In this document: positions 13,164 through 23,632 of the stretch, in pieces | Layout of the letters: each line of letters begins with the position of its first letter | How positions within the stretch are numbered: position 1 is the first letter of the stretch | DNA from: Brevundimonas fontaquae | Lineage (GTDB): Bacteria; Pseudomonadota; Alphaproteobacteria; Caulobacterales; Caulobacteraceae | DNA length: 64,000 nt | Direction of reading: 5' to 3' | Assembly: GCF_017086445.1 (NCBI RefSeq) | Contig: NZ_CP070968.1 | Location: forward strand, 744,001-808,000 | Position numbers and translations under genes: made by a program | The notes under the pieces: generated by a model | Database searches by the model: none | Seen by the model: the letters and a program-made list of their open reading frames with translations, nothing else | Told to the model about the DNA's origin: nothing

Positions 13164-13198
13164 GACCCGCTCGACCTCGTGTCGGGCGGGTCTTTTTT
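13164..13198 (+). terminator. recA terminator
   Basis: A stem of GACCCGC-TCGAC against GTCGG-GCGGGTC is followed by TTTTTT. It lies about 120 bases after the recA stop. Confidence 0.75.
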
Positions 13199-13205
13199 AT
13201 GCCCT

Positions 13206-13369
13206 CGTCATTCCGGGCGGAGGGCCGCTTGGCCCGAAGACCCGGAACCCAGCGGCGCTGAAGGCGAAACCTATCCGCCGCACGACCTCGCGCAGCGAGT
13301 CCGCGACAGGTTCGCGCTTTCGCGCGCCGCTGGGTTCCGGGTCTTCGCTACGCTTCGCCCGGAATGACG
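13206..13369. repeat. Long inverted repeat of the GTCATTCCGGGC type
   Basis: The arms begin CGTCATTCCGGGCG and end CGCCCGGAATGACG; the inner parts, GACCCGGAACCCAGCGGCGC and its complement, also pair. The roughly 60-base loop (13260-13320) carries its own GCGAG/CTCGC pairing. The region could fold into one large hairpin between recA and the convergent beta-oxidation operon. It differs in sequence from the GTCATCCTCGGG family at 4141 and 60384. Confidence 0.75.
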
Positions 13370-13392
13370 AAAGGGCAAAGGCGCGCCAAACG

Positions 13393-13420
13393 AAAACGGG
13401 CGACCCGAAGGCCGCCCGTT
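13393..13420 (-). terminator. Terminator of the fadA-fadB operon
   Basis: On the minus strand, ACGGGCGGCC-TTCG-GGTCGCCCGT is followed by TTTC. It lies 27 bases after the stop of the 3-hydroxyacyl-CoA dehydrogenase gene. Confidence 0.75.
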
Positions 13421-13447
13421 CCGTCTTCTGTGGATGTCCGCGACCGA

Positions 13448-15640
13448 TCAGGCGGCGGCCTTCTCCGGGGCGAACTTGCCATAGAAGGTTTCGTTCTTCG
13501 CGGCCATGTCGCGCAGCAACTGCGGTACCTTGAAGCGGTCGCCATAGGTCTCGGCCAGACGGTCTGCGGTTTCGACGAATTTGGCCAGGCCGATGCCGTC
13601 GATCATGCTGATCGGACCGCCGGTCCAGGGCGCGAAGCCCCAGCCCAAGATGGCGCCCAGATCGGCTTCGCGCGGATCGTCGATGACACCTTCTTCCCAG
13701 CAACGCGCCACTTCGACGGCCTGGCGATACAGCAGACGTGTCTTCAGCTCGTCGATCTGAGCGAAGGCGGTCGCCTCTTCCGGCTGATCGATGCCCTTGG
13801 TGGTGGGGGCCAGTTCGCCCAGACCCTTCCAGATCGTCTTGGGCTTCTGATCGTAATCGTAGAAGCCCTTGCCGTTCTTGCGACCGAAGCGACCGCCCTC
13901 GACCATCTTGGCGACGATGTCGGCGCCTTCCGACGGGACGTATTTGTCGCCCAGATCCAGCGCCGTCTGTTTGGCGATCCTGTAGGACAGGTCCAGGGCG
14001 ACGTCGTCGTGCATCTCCAGCGGGCCGCGCGGCATGCCGGTCATGCGACCGACATTGTCGATCAGGGCCGGGCCGTAGCCCTCTTCCAGCATCGCCATGC
14101 CCTCCATCAGGAAGGTGGAGAAGCAGCGCGAGGTGTAGAAACCGCGGCTGTCGTTGACGACGATCGGCGTCTTCTTGATCTTCAGCACATAGTCCAGCGC
14201 CTTGGCGATGGCGGCCTGACCCGTCTGTTCACCCAGGATGATCTCGACCAGCATCATCTTGTCGACGGGCGAGAAGAAGTGGATGCCGATGAAGTCCTCG
14301 GGCCGCACCGAGGCCTCGGCCAGGCCGGTGATCGGCAGGGTCGAGGTGTTGGAGCCGAACACGGCGCCCTCGGCCAGTCGCGCCTCGGCGCGCTTAGTCA
14401 CATCGGCCTTGATCTCGCGGTTTTCGAACACGGCCTCGACGACCAGATCGGAACCCTTGATCAGCTCATAGTCCGTCGTCGCCGTGACTGAACCCAGCAG
14501 GGCGTCGTATTTCTCCTGCGTCAGCTGACCGCGTGAGAGGCGCTTCTTCAGCAGCTCCTCGACGTGGGCCTTGCCCTTGTCGGCGGCTTCCTGCGTCTGG
14601 TCGATCAGGATGGTTTCGATGCCGGCCAGCGCCTGCACATAGGCGATGCCCGCGCCCATCATGCCGGCGCCGATGACCGTGACCTTCTTCGGATCGGACT
14701 TGGGCACGCCGGCCGGGCGCACGGCGCCCTTGTCCAGCTCCTGCTTGGACAGGAACAGCGAACGGATCATGGCCTGGGCCTGCGGCGTCATCAGGGTCTT
14801 GATGAAGTAGCGGGTCTCGATGCGCAGGGCCGCGTCGATCGGCACCTGGGCGCCTTCATAAACGGCCTTCATCAGGTTCACCACGGCCGGATAGTTGCCA
14901 TAGGACTGCTTGCGCAGCATGGCGTTGCCGACCATGAAGTTCTGAATGCCGGCCGGGTGATAGGGGCCTCCGCCGGGCAGTTTGAACGACTTTTCGTCCC
15001 AAGGCTGGACGGCCTTGCCGCCGTTCTTGATCCAGGCCTTGGCGGCCTCGACCGACTGGCCCTTCTCGACCACCTCATGGACGATGCCGGCGCCCTTGGC
15101 GTCATTCGGGCGGAAGGACTTGCCCTCGCTCATCGCCATCATGGCGTTCTGAACGCCGACCAGACGCGTCAGGCGCTGGGTGCCGCCGCCGCCGGGGAAC
15201 AGGCCGACCTTGATCTCGGGCAGGCCCAGCTGGATCTTGTTGTCGTTCTCTACCACGCGGTAGTGAGCGGCCAGCGTGAACTCCAGTCCGCCGCCCAAAG
15301 CGAGGCCGTTGATCGCGGCCGCGATCGGCTTGCCCGAGGTTTCTAGCGCACGGAAGGCGCCGTTCAGCTTCCAGCCGGCGTCGAACGCCTTTTGCAGGTC
15401 GCCGCCGCCCGACAGCACGCCGCCGGCCATGTCGCCCAGGTCCGCGCCGGCGCAGAAGCCCGAGGCCTTGCCCGAGGTGATGACGGCGCCCTTGATGGCG
15501 TCGTCGGTCTTGATGCGTTCGACCAGCTCGGGGATTTCCTTCATCACCGAAGAGGTCAGGGTGTTCATCGAACGGCCCGGAACGTCGAAGGTGACCAGGG
15601 CGATGCCGTCGGCGTCGACGTCGATCTTGAAGTTTTCCAT
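13448..15640 (-). CDS. fadJ: Fatty-acid oxidation multifunctional enzyme (enoyl-CoA hydratase / 3-hydroxyacyl-CoA dehydrogenase)
   Basis: Alpha subunit of the beta-oxidation complex. An N-terminal crotonase domain (residues 1-190) carries the oxyanion-hole segments [13 protein letters not shown] and [18 protein letters not shown] Rossmann 3-hydroxyacyl-CoA dehydrogenase domain (about 310-490) has [14 protein letters not shown] and the catalytic [19 protein letters not shown]-terminal dehydrogenase domains ([30 protein letters not shown]) follow. The start is ATGGAAAAC, 9 bases after AGGAG; an in-frame ATG six bases earlier is too close to that site. It is co-transcribed with the thiolase upstream. 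The fadJ/fadB name is family-level. Confidence 0.93.
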   Translation of the reverse strand: MENFKIDVDADGIALVTFDVPGRSMNTLTSSVMKEIPELVERIKTDDAIKGAVITSGKASGFCAGADLGDMAGGVLSGGGDLQKAFDAGWKLNGAFRALETSGKPIAAAINGLALGGGLEFTLAAHYRVVENDNKIQLGLPEIKVGLFPGGGGTQRLTRLVGVQNAMMAMSEGKSFRPNDAKGAGIVHEVVEKGQSVEAAKAWIKNGGKAVQPWDEKSFKLPGGGPYHPAGIQNFMVGNAMLRKQSYGNYPAVVNLMKAVYEGAQVPIDAALRIETRYFIKTLMTPQAQAMIRSLFLSKQELDKGAVRPAGVPKSDPKKVTVIGAGMMGAGIAYVQALAGIETILIDQTQEAADKGKAHVEELLKKRLSRGQLTQEKYDALLGSVTATTDYELIKGSDLVVEAVFENREIKADVTKRAEARLAEGAVFGSNTSTLPITGLAEASVRPEDFIGIHFFSPVDKMMLVEIILGEQTGQAAIAKALDYVLKIKKTPIVVNDSRGFYTSRCFSTFLMEGMAMLEEGYGPALIDNVGRMTGMPRGPLEMHDDVALDLSYRIAKQTALDLGDKYVPSEGADIVAKMVEGGRFGRKNGKGFYDYDQKPKTIWKGLGELAPTTKGIDQPEEATAFAQIDELKTRLLYRQAVEVARCWEEGVIDDPREADLGAILGWGFAPWTGGPISMIDGIGLAKFVETADRLAETYGDRFKVPQLLRDMAAKNETFYGKFAPEKAAA

Positions 15641-15657
15641 ATCCATTTACTCCTGGA

Positions 15658-16863
15658 TCAGACGCGTTCGATGACGGTGGCGGTGCCCATGCCGCCGCCG
15701 ATGCACAGGGTGACCAGGGCGGTCGACTTGTTCGAGCGCTCCAGCTCGTCAAGCGCGATGCCAGTGATCATGGCGCCGGTGGCGCCGAGCGGGTGGCCCA
15801 TCGAGATGCCGCCGCCGTTCACGTTCATCTTGGCGTGGTCGATGTCGAGCGCCTGCATGTAGCGCAGGACGACGGCCGCGAAGGCCTCGTTCAGCTCCCA
15901 CAGGTCGATGTCGTCGGGCGTCATGCCCAGCTTATTTAGCAGCTTGCGGGTCACATATTCCGGGCCGGTCAGCATGATCGACGGCTCCGAGCCGATCGAG
16001 GCGCCGCCCAGGATCTTGGCGCGCGGCTTCAGGCCCAGGGCCTGACCGGCTTCCAGCGACCCGATCAGCACGCCGGCCGAACCGTCGACGATGCCGGACG
16101 AGTTGCCCGGCGTGTGGACGTGATTGACGCGCTCGACCTCGGGATAGCGCTGGTTGATCACGCCGTCGAAGGCCATTTCGCCCATCATCGCGAAGGAGGG
16201 GTTCAGGCCGCCGAGCGCCTGCATGTCCGTGTTCGGACGGATCGTCTCGTCATGATCCAGGATGGTCAGGCCCAGCTGGTCCTTGACGCCGATCACCGAG
16301 TTCTTGAACCTGCCCTCGGCCCAGGCCTTGGCGGCGCGCTTGTGGCTTTCGACCGAATAGGCGTCCACGTCGTCGCGGCTGAAGCCGTATTTGGTGGCGA
16401 TCATGTCCGCCGACACGCCTTGCGGCACGAAATAGGTCGGGAAGGCCGAGGAGGGGTCGGTCGGCCAGGCGCCCATATCCGAACCCATCGGCACACGGCT
16501 CATGACCTCGACGCCGCCGCCGACGGCGAAGTCGGCCTCGCCGGACTTCACCTTGGCCGTCGCCATGTTCACGGCTTCCAGGCCCGAGGCGCAGAAGCGG
16601 TTGATCTGGACACCCGCAGTATATTGCGACCAACCGGCCGAGAGCACGGCCGTACGCGCGATGTCGGCGCCGAGTTCGCCCACGGGCGTGACGCAGCCCA
16701 GGATGACGTCGTCAACCTTGGAGGTGTCCAGGTCGTTGCGGTCACGCAGCGCTTCCAGCACCTGGGTCGCCAGGCTGAGGCCGGTGATCTCGTGCAGCGA
16801 GCCGTCCTTCTTGCCCTTGCCGCGCGGCGTGCGGACGGCGTCGTAGATATAGGCGTCAGCCAT
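15658..16863 (-). CDS. fadA: Acetyl-CoA acyltransferase (3-ketoacyl-CoA thiolase)
   Basis: Thiolase of beta-oxidation, cleaving 3-ketoacyl-CoA with CoA. The 401-residue protein has the nucleophile Cys91 in [12 protein letters not shown], the GHPLGATGA histidine near residue 357 and the second catalytic cysteine in LCIGGGMG near residue 387. The N-terminus [23 protein letters not shown] is typical of the FadA/FadI-like group. It is the first gene of a two-gene operon, 17 bases before the multifunctional enzyme, whose ribosome binding site lies just after this stop. An operator-like sequence lies about 90 bases upstream. Confidence 0.94.
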   Translation of the reverse strand: MADAYIYDAVRTPRGKGKKDGSLHEITGLSLATQVLEALRDRNDLDTSKVDDVILGCVTPVGELGADIARTAVLSAGWSQYTAGVQINRFCASGLEAVNMATAKVKSGEADFAVGGGVEVMSRVPMGSDMGAWPTDPSSAFPTYFVPQGVSADMIATKYGFSRDDVDAYSVESHKRAAKAWAEGRFKNSVIGVKDQLGLTILDHDETIRPNTDMQALGGLNPSFAMMGEMAFDGVINQRYPEVERVNHVHTPGNSSGIVDGSAGVLIGSLEAGQALGLKPRAKILGGASIGSEPSIMLTGPEYVTRKLLNKLGMTPDDIDLWELNEAFAAVVLRYMQALDIDHAKMNVNGGGISMGHPLGATGAMITGIALDELERSNKSTALVTLCIGGGMGTATVIERV

Positions 16864-16955
16864 GGAAATGCGTCTCCATCTTTGGGCCCATCCTCAACGT
16901 GCAGCAGGTCGCGGCACGACGGACAAGGCGGTTCCAAGCGTGGACGCCAAGAACC

Positions 16956-16977
16956 CTACGTTTACGTCAACGTCAAG
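16956..16977 (-). promoter_or_regulatory. Candidate operator for a fatty-acid/branched-chain catabolism regulator
   Basis: On the minus strand this reads CTTGACGTTGACGTAAACGTAG, with ACGT repeats around a palindromic core (ACGTT-N6-AACGT). From memory it resembles sites of MerR-family LiuR regulators of fatty-acid and branched-chain amino-acid catabolism genes. Its position about 90 bases upstream of the thiolase start fits a promoter operator, and TTGACG could serve as the -35. Confidence 0.4.
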
Positions 16978-17067
16978 TAATAAGCCGCGTGATCGCGGCC
17001 GCTTGCGGCGGATGCTTTGACTGACTGAAGGTATGAGAGCGTGGGAACGCCGGCCGAGCGCCCGCTG

Positions 17068-17289
17068 TCAGCGCGGCGGAATACGGGTGGCGCCACCAGT
17101 GATCTTGCAGGCGTATTCGGTCTGGGGACGGCCGGTCTGAACGCCAGTCGGCGTCAAAATGCCTTGGTCACGCGTGCAGGCGGCCTCCAGAGCGTTCAGG
17201 TCCTGCTGATAGCTATTGGTCGCGCCCATCGAGCCGCAGCCCGAAAGCAGCGGCAGGACAACGGCGGCGGAAAGGATGAGGATACGCAT
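17068..17289 (-). CDS. Small lipoprotein of unknown function
   Basis: A 73-residue protein with a lipoprotein signal: MRILILSAAVVLPLLSGC, with Cys18 as the acylation site. The mature part SMGATNSYQQDLNALEAACTRD..GGATRIPPR has two further cysteines that could form a disulfide. I start at ATG with GGGAGCAGC upstream; the longer upstream frame has no signal peptide. It follows the sugar dehydrogenase gene on the same strand after 58 bases and may be co-transcribed. No family was recognised. Confidence 0.7.
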   Translation of the reverse strand: MRILILSAAVVLPLLSGCGSMGATNSYQQDLNALEAACTRDQGILTPTGVQTGRPQTEYACKITGGATRIPPR

Positions 17290-17347
17290 GGTTCGCTGCT
17301 CCCTTTGGAGCGTCAACCGCTCCGCATAGCCCCCCGGCCCTGGAAGA

Positions 17348-18583
17348 CTACTGTGTCGCCGACAGCCTGACCAGCTTGCCATTCTGCTCGTCGGTGATGG
17401 CCCAGACCGACCCGTCGGCGCCGACCGCCACGTCGCGGATGCGTTCGCCTAAGTCTGTCAGCAGGCGCTCTTCGCCCACCACCCGGTCATTCTGGATCAC
17501 CAGACGCGCAATATGTTTTTCCTTCAGGCCCGCGACCAGCAGGTTGCCGTCCCAGCCGGTGAACATGGCGCCCTGATAGAAGATTGCGCCGCCGGGTGCG
17601 ATCACCGGATCCCAGTAATAGACGGGCTGCTCGGTGCCATCCTTTTGCGTCGCGCCGCTGTTGATCTGACCGCCCGAATATTCGACGCCGTAGGCCGCAT
17701 CCGGCCAGCCGTAGTTGGCGCCGGCCTTGTCCAGATTGACCTCGTCGCCGCCGCGCGTGCCGTGTTCGATGGTCCAGATGGCGCCCGTTCCCGGCTGAAC
17801 GGCAACGCCCTGGACGTTGCGGTGTCCCAGGCTCCAGATTTCCGGCAGGGCTCCGGCGCGGCCGACGAAGGGGTTGTCCTGCGGGACCGTGCCGTCGGCG
17901 TTGATGCGGATGGTCTTGCCCATGTGCGAGCCTAGATCCTGCGCCTGGGGCCGCATAGGCTTGTCCGAACGCTCGCCCAGGGTGATGAACAGCTTGCCAT
18001 CCGGCGCAAAGGCCAGGGACGACCCGAAATGCTTGTCGCCGTCATAGACGGGCAGGGCGCGGAAGATGACCTGAACATTCTCGACGCGCGATCCGTCGTC
18101 CGACAGACGCCCGCGCGCGACCGAGGTGGCGTTTCCGCCCTCGCGCGGTTCGGCATAGCTCCAATAGATCATGCGGTCTTGCGCAAAGCTCGGCCCGACG
18201 ATGACGTCCAGCAGGCCGCCCTGACCGCGCGCATCGACGGCGGGCAAGCCAGCGACCGGTTCGCCGACTTGGCCTTGAGCGGTGATGATGCGCAGACGAC
18301 CCGGCTTTTCGGTAACCAGCCAGCGGCCGTCGGGCAGGGCCGCCAGACCCCAGGGGTGGACAAGGCCCGAGGCGACCACCGTATGGGTCATGGCCTGTTC
18401 GGTCTTGACGCCCGGCGCGCGGGTCTGGCCGGGGAAGGCCGGTTGCTGATCGGGATTGTTCGCCGGACGGGTTTCCAGCGAGGCCCCGGCCTGAGGCGCA
18501 GCACCGGTGCTCTCGCTATTTGCGCCACAGGCGGTGGCGAGAACGAGCAGGGATGTCGAGGCGGCGGCGACGATCAGGCGCAT
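17348..18583 (-). CDS. PQQ-dependent sugar dehydrogenase-like lipoprotein
   Basis: A glucose/sorbosone dehydrogenase beta-propeller (soluble aldose dehydrogenase, YliI-like), predicted to oxidise sugars in the periplasm with PQQ. An N-terminal lipobox (LVLATAC, Cys19) is followed by a Pro/Ala-rich linker to about residue 65. Propeller motifs visible are LVHPWGLAALPDGRWLVTEKPGRL, GGLLDVIVGP, FGSSLAFAPDGKLFITLGER, GHRNVQGVAVQP and IWTIEHGTRGGDEVNL. The 411-residue length fits the family plus the lipoprotein leader. PQQ synthesis genes are not in this window, so the cofactor is inferred from family only. Confidence 0.88.
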   Translation of the reverse strand: MRLIVAAASTSLLVLATACGANSESTGAAPQAGASLETRPANNPDQQPAFPGQTRAPGVKTEQAMTHTVVASGLVHPWGLAALPDGRWLVTEKPGRLRIITAQGQVGEPVAGLPAVDARGQGGLLDVIVGPSFAQDRMIYWSYAEPREGGNATSVARGRLSDDGSRVENVQVIFRALPVYDGDKHFGSSLAFAPDGKLFITLGERSDKPMRPQAQDLGSHMGKTIRINADGTVPQDNPFVGRAGALPEIWSLGHRNVQGVAVQPGTGAIWTIEHGTRGGDEVNLDKAGANYGWPDAAYGVEYSGGQINSGATQKDGTEQPVYYWDPVIAPGGAIFYQGAMFTGWDGNLLVAGLKEKHIARLVIQNDRVVGEERLLTDLGERIRDVAVGADGSVWAITDEQNGKLVRLSATQ

Positions 18584-18700
18584 GAAGGGCGAGCTCCGGC
18601 TGGGCTTTAGGCAGTCGTTACGAAACGGCGAGACCAGCGTTACCGTTCCTGTGGCAGGGCATCTTGCGCTCTATCGCCGCAGGTTCTGGTCCGAGACGAC

Positions 18701-18729
18701 TTGAACCGCGCGCCCGACGGCGATATAGG
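18701..18729 (+). promoter_or_regulatory. Promoter of tRNA-Met
   Basis: TTGAAC, exactly 17 bases, then TATAGG, ending 42 bases before the tRNA. This is one of the best sigma-70 matches in the window. Confidence 0.65.
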
Positions 18730-18771
18730 CACGCCTCTTTCGCGCTGGCCCCGGCCTGGCGCAGGGCCCGG

Positions 18772-18848
18772 GACTGGGTAGCTCAGATGGTTAGAGCGGT
18801 GGATTCATAACCCACAGGTCGGCGGTTCGATCCCGCCTCCAGTCACCA
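18772..18848 (+). tRNA. tRNA-Met (anticodon CAT)
   Basis: The 77-base cloverleaf has a 7-bp acceptor stem (GACTGGG with TCCAGTC, final G-T), a D-arm GCTCAGATGGTTAGAGC, a 7-base anticodon loop TTCATAA, a T-arm GGCGGTTCGATCCCGCC, discriminator A and an encoded CCA. The D-loop and acceptor do not look like initiator tRNA. Elongator Met is most likely. A CAT anticodon could also belong to tRNA-Ile2 modified to lysidine, which cannot be excluded by eye. Confidence 0.9.
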
Positions 18849-18922
18849 CCTCATTCCCGCTGCAACCTGCGCCGTTGTGCTGCGTTTTCGGTCGAGTTCT
18901 CAACCTTGACCGGAGTTTCGTC

Positions 18923-19234
18923 GTGACGATCCGAACCAAAGCCATGATGGCGGCCGTCGCCGCAGTCACGCTGGGCGCGGCGGCCTGCACCCAGGCCGAG
19001 CAGGAAAAGACCGAGGCGCATGCCGAGGCTGCGGCCGACAAGACGGCCGATGTGGCGTCTCAGGCCGGGGAAGTGATCGAGGGCGGCGCCATGAAGGCGG
19101 CGCAGGCGGTCGAGAGCGGTGCCGGCAAGGTCGCCGACAAGCTGGAAACCGAACAGGCCGAAGCGGCGGCCGAGGGCAAGCCCGGCGCGATCAATCCCGC
19201 GACCGATCAGCGCGTGCCGGCCGACAACAACTAA
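18923..19234 (+). CDS. Ala/Glu-rich lipoprotein-like exported protein
   Basis: A protein of about 103 residues with a hydrophobic leader (MMAAVAAVTLGAAAC) and a weak lipobox (AAAC), followed by a highly charged, alanine-rich helical segment (QAEQEKTEAHAEAAADKTADVASQAGEVIEGGAMKAA). This looks like an amphipathic or coiled-coil rod. I chose the GTG start (MTIRTKAMM) because CGGAG lies seven bases upstream. The gene begins 74 bases after the tRNA and is convergent with the TlpA gene. No family was recognised. Confidence 0.65.
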   Translation: MTIRTKAMMAAVAAVTLGAAACTQAEQEKTEAHAEAAADKTADVASQAGEVIEGGAMKAAQAVESGAGKVADKLETEQAEAAAEGKPGAINPATDQRVPADNN

Positions 19235-19240
19235 AGTCGA

Positions 19241-19904
19241 TCAGGCGGGGGGCGGCGCGCCGCTTTCCGCCAGGATCGCATCGATCAGGGCGCGGGCTTC
19301 CTGGCTGGACCAGTCCGCCTCGCCTCTCATGACGGCGCGGATGCGGCCCTGACGATCCAGGACGATGGTCTGCGGCATGGCGCCCTTGCCGGGAAACTCG
19401 AACGGCAGTTGGAATTTGGCGTCGCTGTAGAAGGGCAGGGGCGCGTGGTCGGCCAGGAAGCGTTTCGCGTCGGCTGCGGCGTCGGGCGTGGCGTCGACGT
19501 TGATGGGCAGGACGACCAGATCCTCGTTCGTCTCATAGGCCTTCGCCAGCGCCTGCAGCGTGGGCATCTCCGCCTTGCAGGGCGCGCACCACATCGCCCA
19601 AAGGTTTACGACCACGACCTTGCCCTGGAAGGCCGAGAAGCGGACGGCCGTGCCGGTGCGGTCGCGGAAGGCGTATTCGGGCGCCGGCGGCGTCTCGGCC
19701 GGGGTCGAAAGCGTGGCCAGGGATCCGACCGCGAAGCGCGCCAGGTCGCTTTTTGGCGCAGCAGCGGTGGTTGTGTTCCCTTCGACTTGCGCCTTCTGGC
19801 GATGATTGGCGTATAGCGACATCGCCATGCCGCCGGCGCCGGCGATGGTGCTGACGACGACGACCGCGCCGACGACCGCCCAGATCGCCTTTCTTGAGCC
19901 GCTC

Positions 19905-19906
<2 letters not shown>
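19241..19906 (-). CDS. TlpA-family membrane-anchored thiol:disulfide reductase
   Basis: A thioredoxin-fold reductase facing the periplasm. An N-terminal membrane anchor ([21 protein letters not shown]) is followed by a linker and a TlpA/ResA domain with the redox motif WCAPC in [19 protein letters not shown] and the cis-proline segment [16 protein letters not shown]. Likely roles are reduction of apocytochrome c or other periplasmic thiols. The start at ATG (MSGSRKAIW) has GAAGAAGG upstream. Its start codon overlaps the divergent argH start by two bases within CATG. Confidence 0.92.
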
Positions 19907-21340
<1,434 letters not shown>

Positions 21341-21344
<4 letters not shown>

Positions 21345-21571
21345 AAAAATCTCTGATCCTCGCGGGCGCGTTCGCCCTTCTGACCTCCGCCTGCGGCCGG
21401 ATGGCCGATCTGGAATCGCCGGTGCGCGAGACCGAGCGTGCGCCGCGCAGCAGCCGCGCGCCGGGGCTGCCCGAGCCGGCGACCATGAACCGTCCCTCCA
21501 GCAGCGTGCCGATCGACGGCGGCCCGTCCAACCCGATCGGCGCCGGCGCCGCCCAGAACGACCCGCGGTAA
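21341..21571 (+). CDS. lptM: LptM-like small lipoprotein
   Basis: A 76-residue lipoprotein: [17 protein letters not shown], with the acylated cysteine followed by GRMADLESP, resembling the CGxxGxLxxP start of LptM (YifL), a factor that helps mature the LPS translocon LptD. The rest is Pro/Ser-rich and disordered. Translation starts at a GTG overlapping the argH stop, which implies coupling. Position between argH and lysA is the common proteobacterial arrangement of this lipoprotein. The LptM assignment rests on context and the short motif. Confidence 0.7.
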
Positions 21572-21572
21572 G

Positions 21573-22847
21573 TTGCACCATTTCGACCTGAAGGACGGCG
21601 CCCTCCATGCCGAGGGCGTGCCGCTGGAGCTGATCGCGGACGAGGTCGGCACACCGGCCTATGTCTATTCGACCGCGACGTTGAAGCGGCATTACGGCCT
21701 CCTGCGCGCCGCCGCCGATGCGCATCGCGACGCTTTGGGCGAGGCCCTGATCGCCTTTGCGGTCAAGGCCAACTCCAACCTGTCGGTGCTGGCGACCTTG
21801 GCGAAACTGGGGTCCGGCGCGGACACGGTGTCGGAGGGTGAAATCCGCCGTGCTTTGGCCGCCGGTGTGCCGTCCGACCGGATCATCTTCTCCGGCGTGG
21901 GCAAGACCGATGTGGAAATGGCCTTCGCCATCAGCGTCGGCGTGCGTCAGATCAATGTCGAATCCGGCGCCGAGCTGGATCGGCTGATCGCCGTTGCAGC
22001 CATGATGGATGCGTCTCCGGCCATCGCCGTCCGGGTCAATCCGAACGTGGGCGCGGGCGGTCACGCCAAGATCACTACGGGCGGCAAGGGCGACAAGTTC
22101 GGCGTGCCGGTCGAGGAGGCGATGGACCTCTATGCCCGCGCATCGGCCTCGCCCCATGTCACGCCGGTGGGCTTGGCTTGCCATATCGGCAGCCAGATCA
22201 CCGACCTTGAGCCGCTGAAGGCCGCCTTCGAGGTCTTGGCGGACATGACGCGCAAACTGCGGGCTCAGGGTCATGCCGTGACCCGCCTGGATCTGGGGGG
22301 CGGGCTGGGCGTGCCGTATTCCGGTGGGACCGAGCCGCCGTCGCCGGCCGAGTATGTCGCCATGGCCGCGCGGGTTCTGAACGGGCTGGATGTCGAGGCG
22401 GCGTTCGAACCGGGCCGGCTGCTGGCCGCAAACGCAGGCGTGCTGCTCAGCCAGGTAATACAGGTCAACGAACGCTCGGACGGACGACGCTTTTTGGTGC
22501 TGGACGCGGCGATGAACGACCTGATGCGGCCGGCCCTGTACGACGCCTTCCACGACATCCAGCCGGTCAATCCGCGCGAGGGCGGGGCGACGGCCTATGA
22601 CGTGGTCGGGCCGGTGTGCGAGACGGGCGACACCTTCGCGCGTGACCGCGAGCTGCCGCCGCTGGAGGCCGAGGACCTGATCGTCTTCACTGGCGCGGGC
22701 GCCTATGGCGCCGTGATGTCGAGCGAATACAACAGCCGGCCCCTGATCCCCGAGGTGCTGGTGGATGGCGATCAGTGGGCCGTGATCCGGCCACGCCCGA
22801 CCTATGAAGAGATGTTGGACCGCGAGCCGTTCGCGGACTGGCTGTAA
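21573..22847 (+). CDS. lysA: Diaminopimelate decarboxylase
   Basis: PLP-dependent decarboxylase making L-lysine from meso-diaminopimelate. The PLP lysine is in FAVKANSNLSVL near residue 65. The phosphate-binding segment is DLGGGLGVPY, and the catalytic cysteine region is VGPVCETGDTFARDREL. The C-terminal YNSRPLIPEVLVDG is conserved. Translation appears to start at TTG (MHHFDLKDGALHAEGVPL), the usual alphaproteobacterial N-terminus, two bases after the lipoprotein gene stop. The 424-residue length is normal. It forms an operon argH-lptM-lysA. Confidence 0.95.
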   Translation: MHHFDLKDGALHAEGVPLELIADEVGTPAYVYSTATLKRHYGLLRAAADAHRDALGEALIAFAVKANSNLSVLATLAKLGSGADTVSEGEIRRALAAGVPSDRIIFSGVGKTDVEMAFAISVGVRQINVESGAELDRLIAVAAMMDASPAIAVRVNPNVGAGGHAKITTGGKGDKFGVPVEEAMDLYARASASPHVTPVGLACHIGSQITDLEPLKAAFEVLADMTRKLRAQGHAVTRLDLGGGLGVPYSGGTEPPSPAEYVAMAARVLNGLDVEAAFEPGRLLAANAGVLLSQVIQVNERSDGRRFLVLDAAMNDLMRPALYDAFHDIQPVNPREGGATAYDVVGPVCETGDTFARDRELPPLEAEDLIVFTGAGAYGAVMSSEYNSRPLIPEVLVDGDQWAVIRPRPTYEEMLDREPFADWL

Positions 22848-22867
22848 GGAGTCGATTTCCGCTCGAC

Positions 22868-22882
22868 TGTTATAAAGTAACA
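22868..22882. promoter_or_regulatory. Zur-like palindrome upstream of the membrane protein gene
   Basis: TGTTA-N5-TAACA (TGTTATAAAGTAACA) resembles alphaproteobacterial Zur operators. It lies 16 bases before the start of the next gene, an unusually close position that would block a promoter or initiation complex. Together with the palindrome at 23563-23593 it suggests zinc-responsive control of both genes. Confidence 0.45.
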
Positions 22883-22897
22883 CGCTATAGGCCGGTC

Positions 22898-23554
22898 ATG
22901 TCTCCCGGCCCCGAACAGTCCGTCATGCTTTCCCTGCTGGGCGGCGGCTTCGTTGCGGCCTTTCTGCATGCGGCTCTGCCGACCCACTGGCTGCCGTTCA
23001 CCCTGGTTGGGCGGGCGCAAGGCTGGCGACCGTCGCGGATCCTGATGGCGGTGACGGCGGCGGGGTTGGCCCATATCGCCACGACGGCGGTGGTCGGCGG
23101 TCTGATCGTGGCGGCGGGTCTGGCGCTGGATCAGTGGATCGAGGGCGTGCTGCCCCACCTGGCGGCGGTGCTGCTGTTCCTGTTCGGCGCCTTCTATCTG
23201 GCGCGCGCGACCCTGAAGCGTCCTGCCATGGCCGGCGGGCCTGCGGTCGAGACGCCCGAGCCGGCCGTGTCCGACAAGGCCGCCTTCCTGGGTCTGGTCG
23301 CCATGATGGCGATCTCGCCGGGTGAAGTGCTGCTGCCCATCTATCTGTCGTCGGCCTCGGCGGGCCTTGGAGCCCTGGCGCTGCTGACCGTGGTGTTCGC
23401 GGCGGGGACCGTCGCCGGCATGGCGGTCTTCACGGCTCTGGCCAGCGCTGGCGCCTCGATCCTGCGGCTGGAGCGATGGGCGCGGTACGAGGGGGCGGTG
23501 CTGGGCGTGGCCCTGATCGCCTTGGGACTCGTTGTCGCCATGCACCAACACTGA
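22898..23554 (+). CDS. Multi-pass membrane protein, possible metal transport
   Basis: A 218-residue protein with about six hydrophobic segments. The first segment carries two histidines in AAFLHAALPTHWLPF (His24, His30); the fourth contains MMAISPGEVLLPIY. The pattern of short conserved polar motifs in paired three-helix halves recalls HupE/UreJ, NicO or DsbD-like transporters, but I cannot assign it firmly. It sits between a Zur-like palindrome and a CDF zinc exporter gene with its own palindrome, so a role in divalent-metal handling is inferred from context only. Confidence 0.7.
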   Translation: MSPGPEQSVMLSLLGGGFVAAFLHAALPTHWLPFTLVGRAQGWRPSRILMAVTAAGLAHIATTAVVGGLIVAAGLALDQWIEGVLPHLAAVLLFLFGAFYLARATLKRPAMAGGPAVETPEPAVSDKAAFLGLVAMMAISPGEVLLPIYLSSASAGLGALALLTVVFAAGTVAGMAVFTALASAGASILRLERWARYEGAVLGVALIALGLVVAMHQH

Positions 23555-23562
23555 AGAGATAT

Positions 23563-23593
23563 TACATGATAACATTCAATGCGTTATCATGTA
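23563..23593. promoter_or_regulatory. Perfect 11-bp inverted repeat before the CDF exporter gene
   Basis: The arms TACATGATAAC and GTTATCATGTA are exact complements separated by 9 bases (ATTCAATGC). The inner halves GATAAC/GTTATC match the half-site type of Zur boxes. It lies 40 bases before the exporter start and 9 bases after the preceding stop, as expected for an operator rather than a terminator (AT-rich, no T run). Confidence 0.55.
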
Positions 23594-23632
23594 GCGGCTT
23601 GGCTGTTTCGCCAGAGGGCGTATAGGCGAGCC

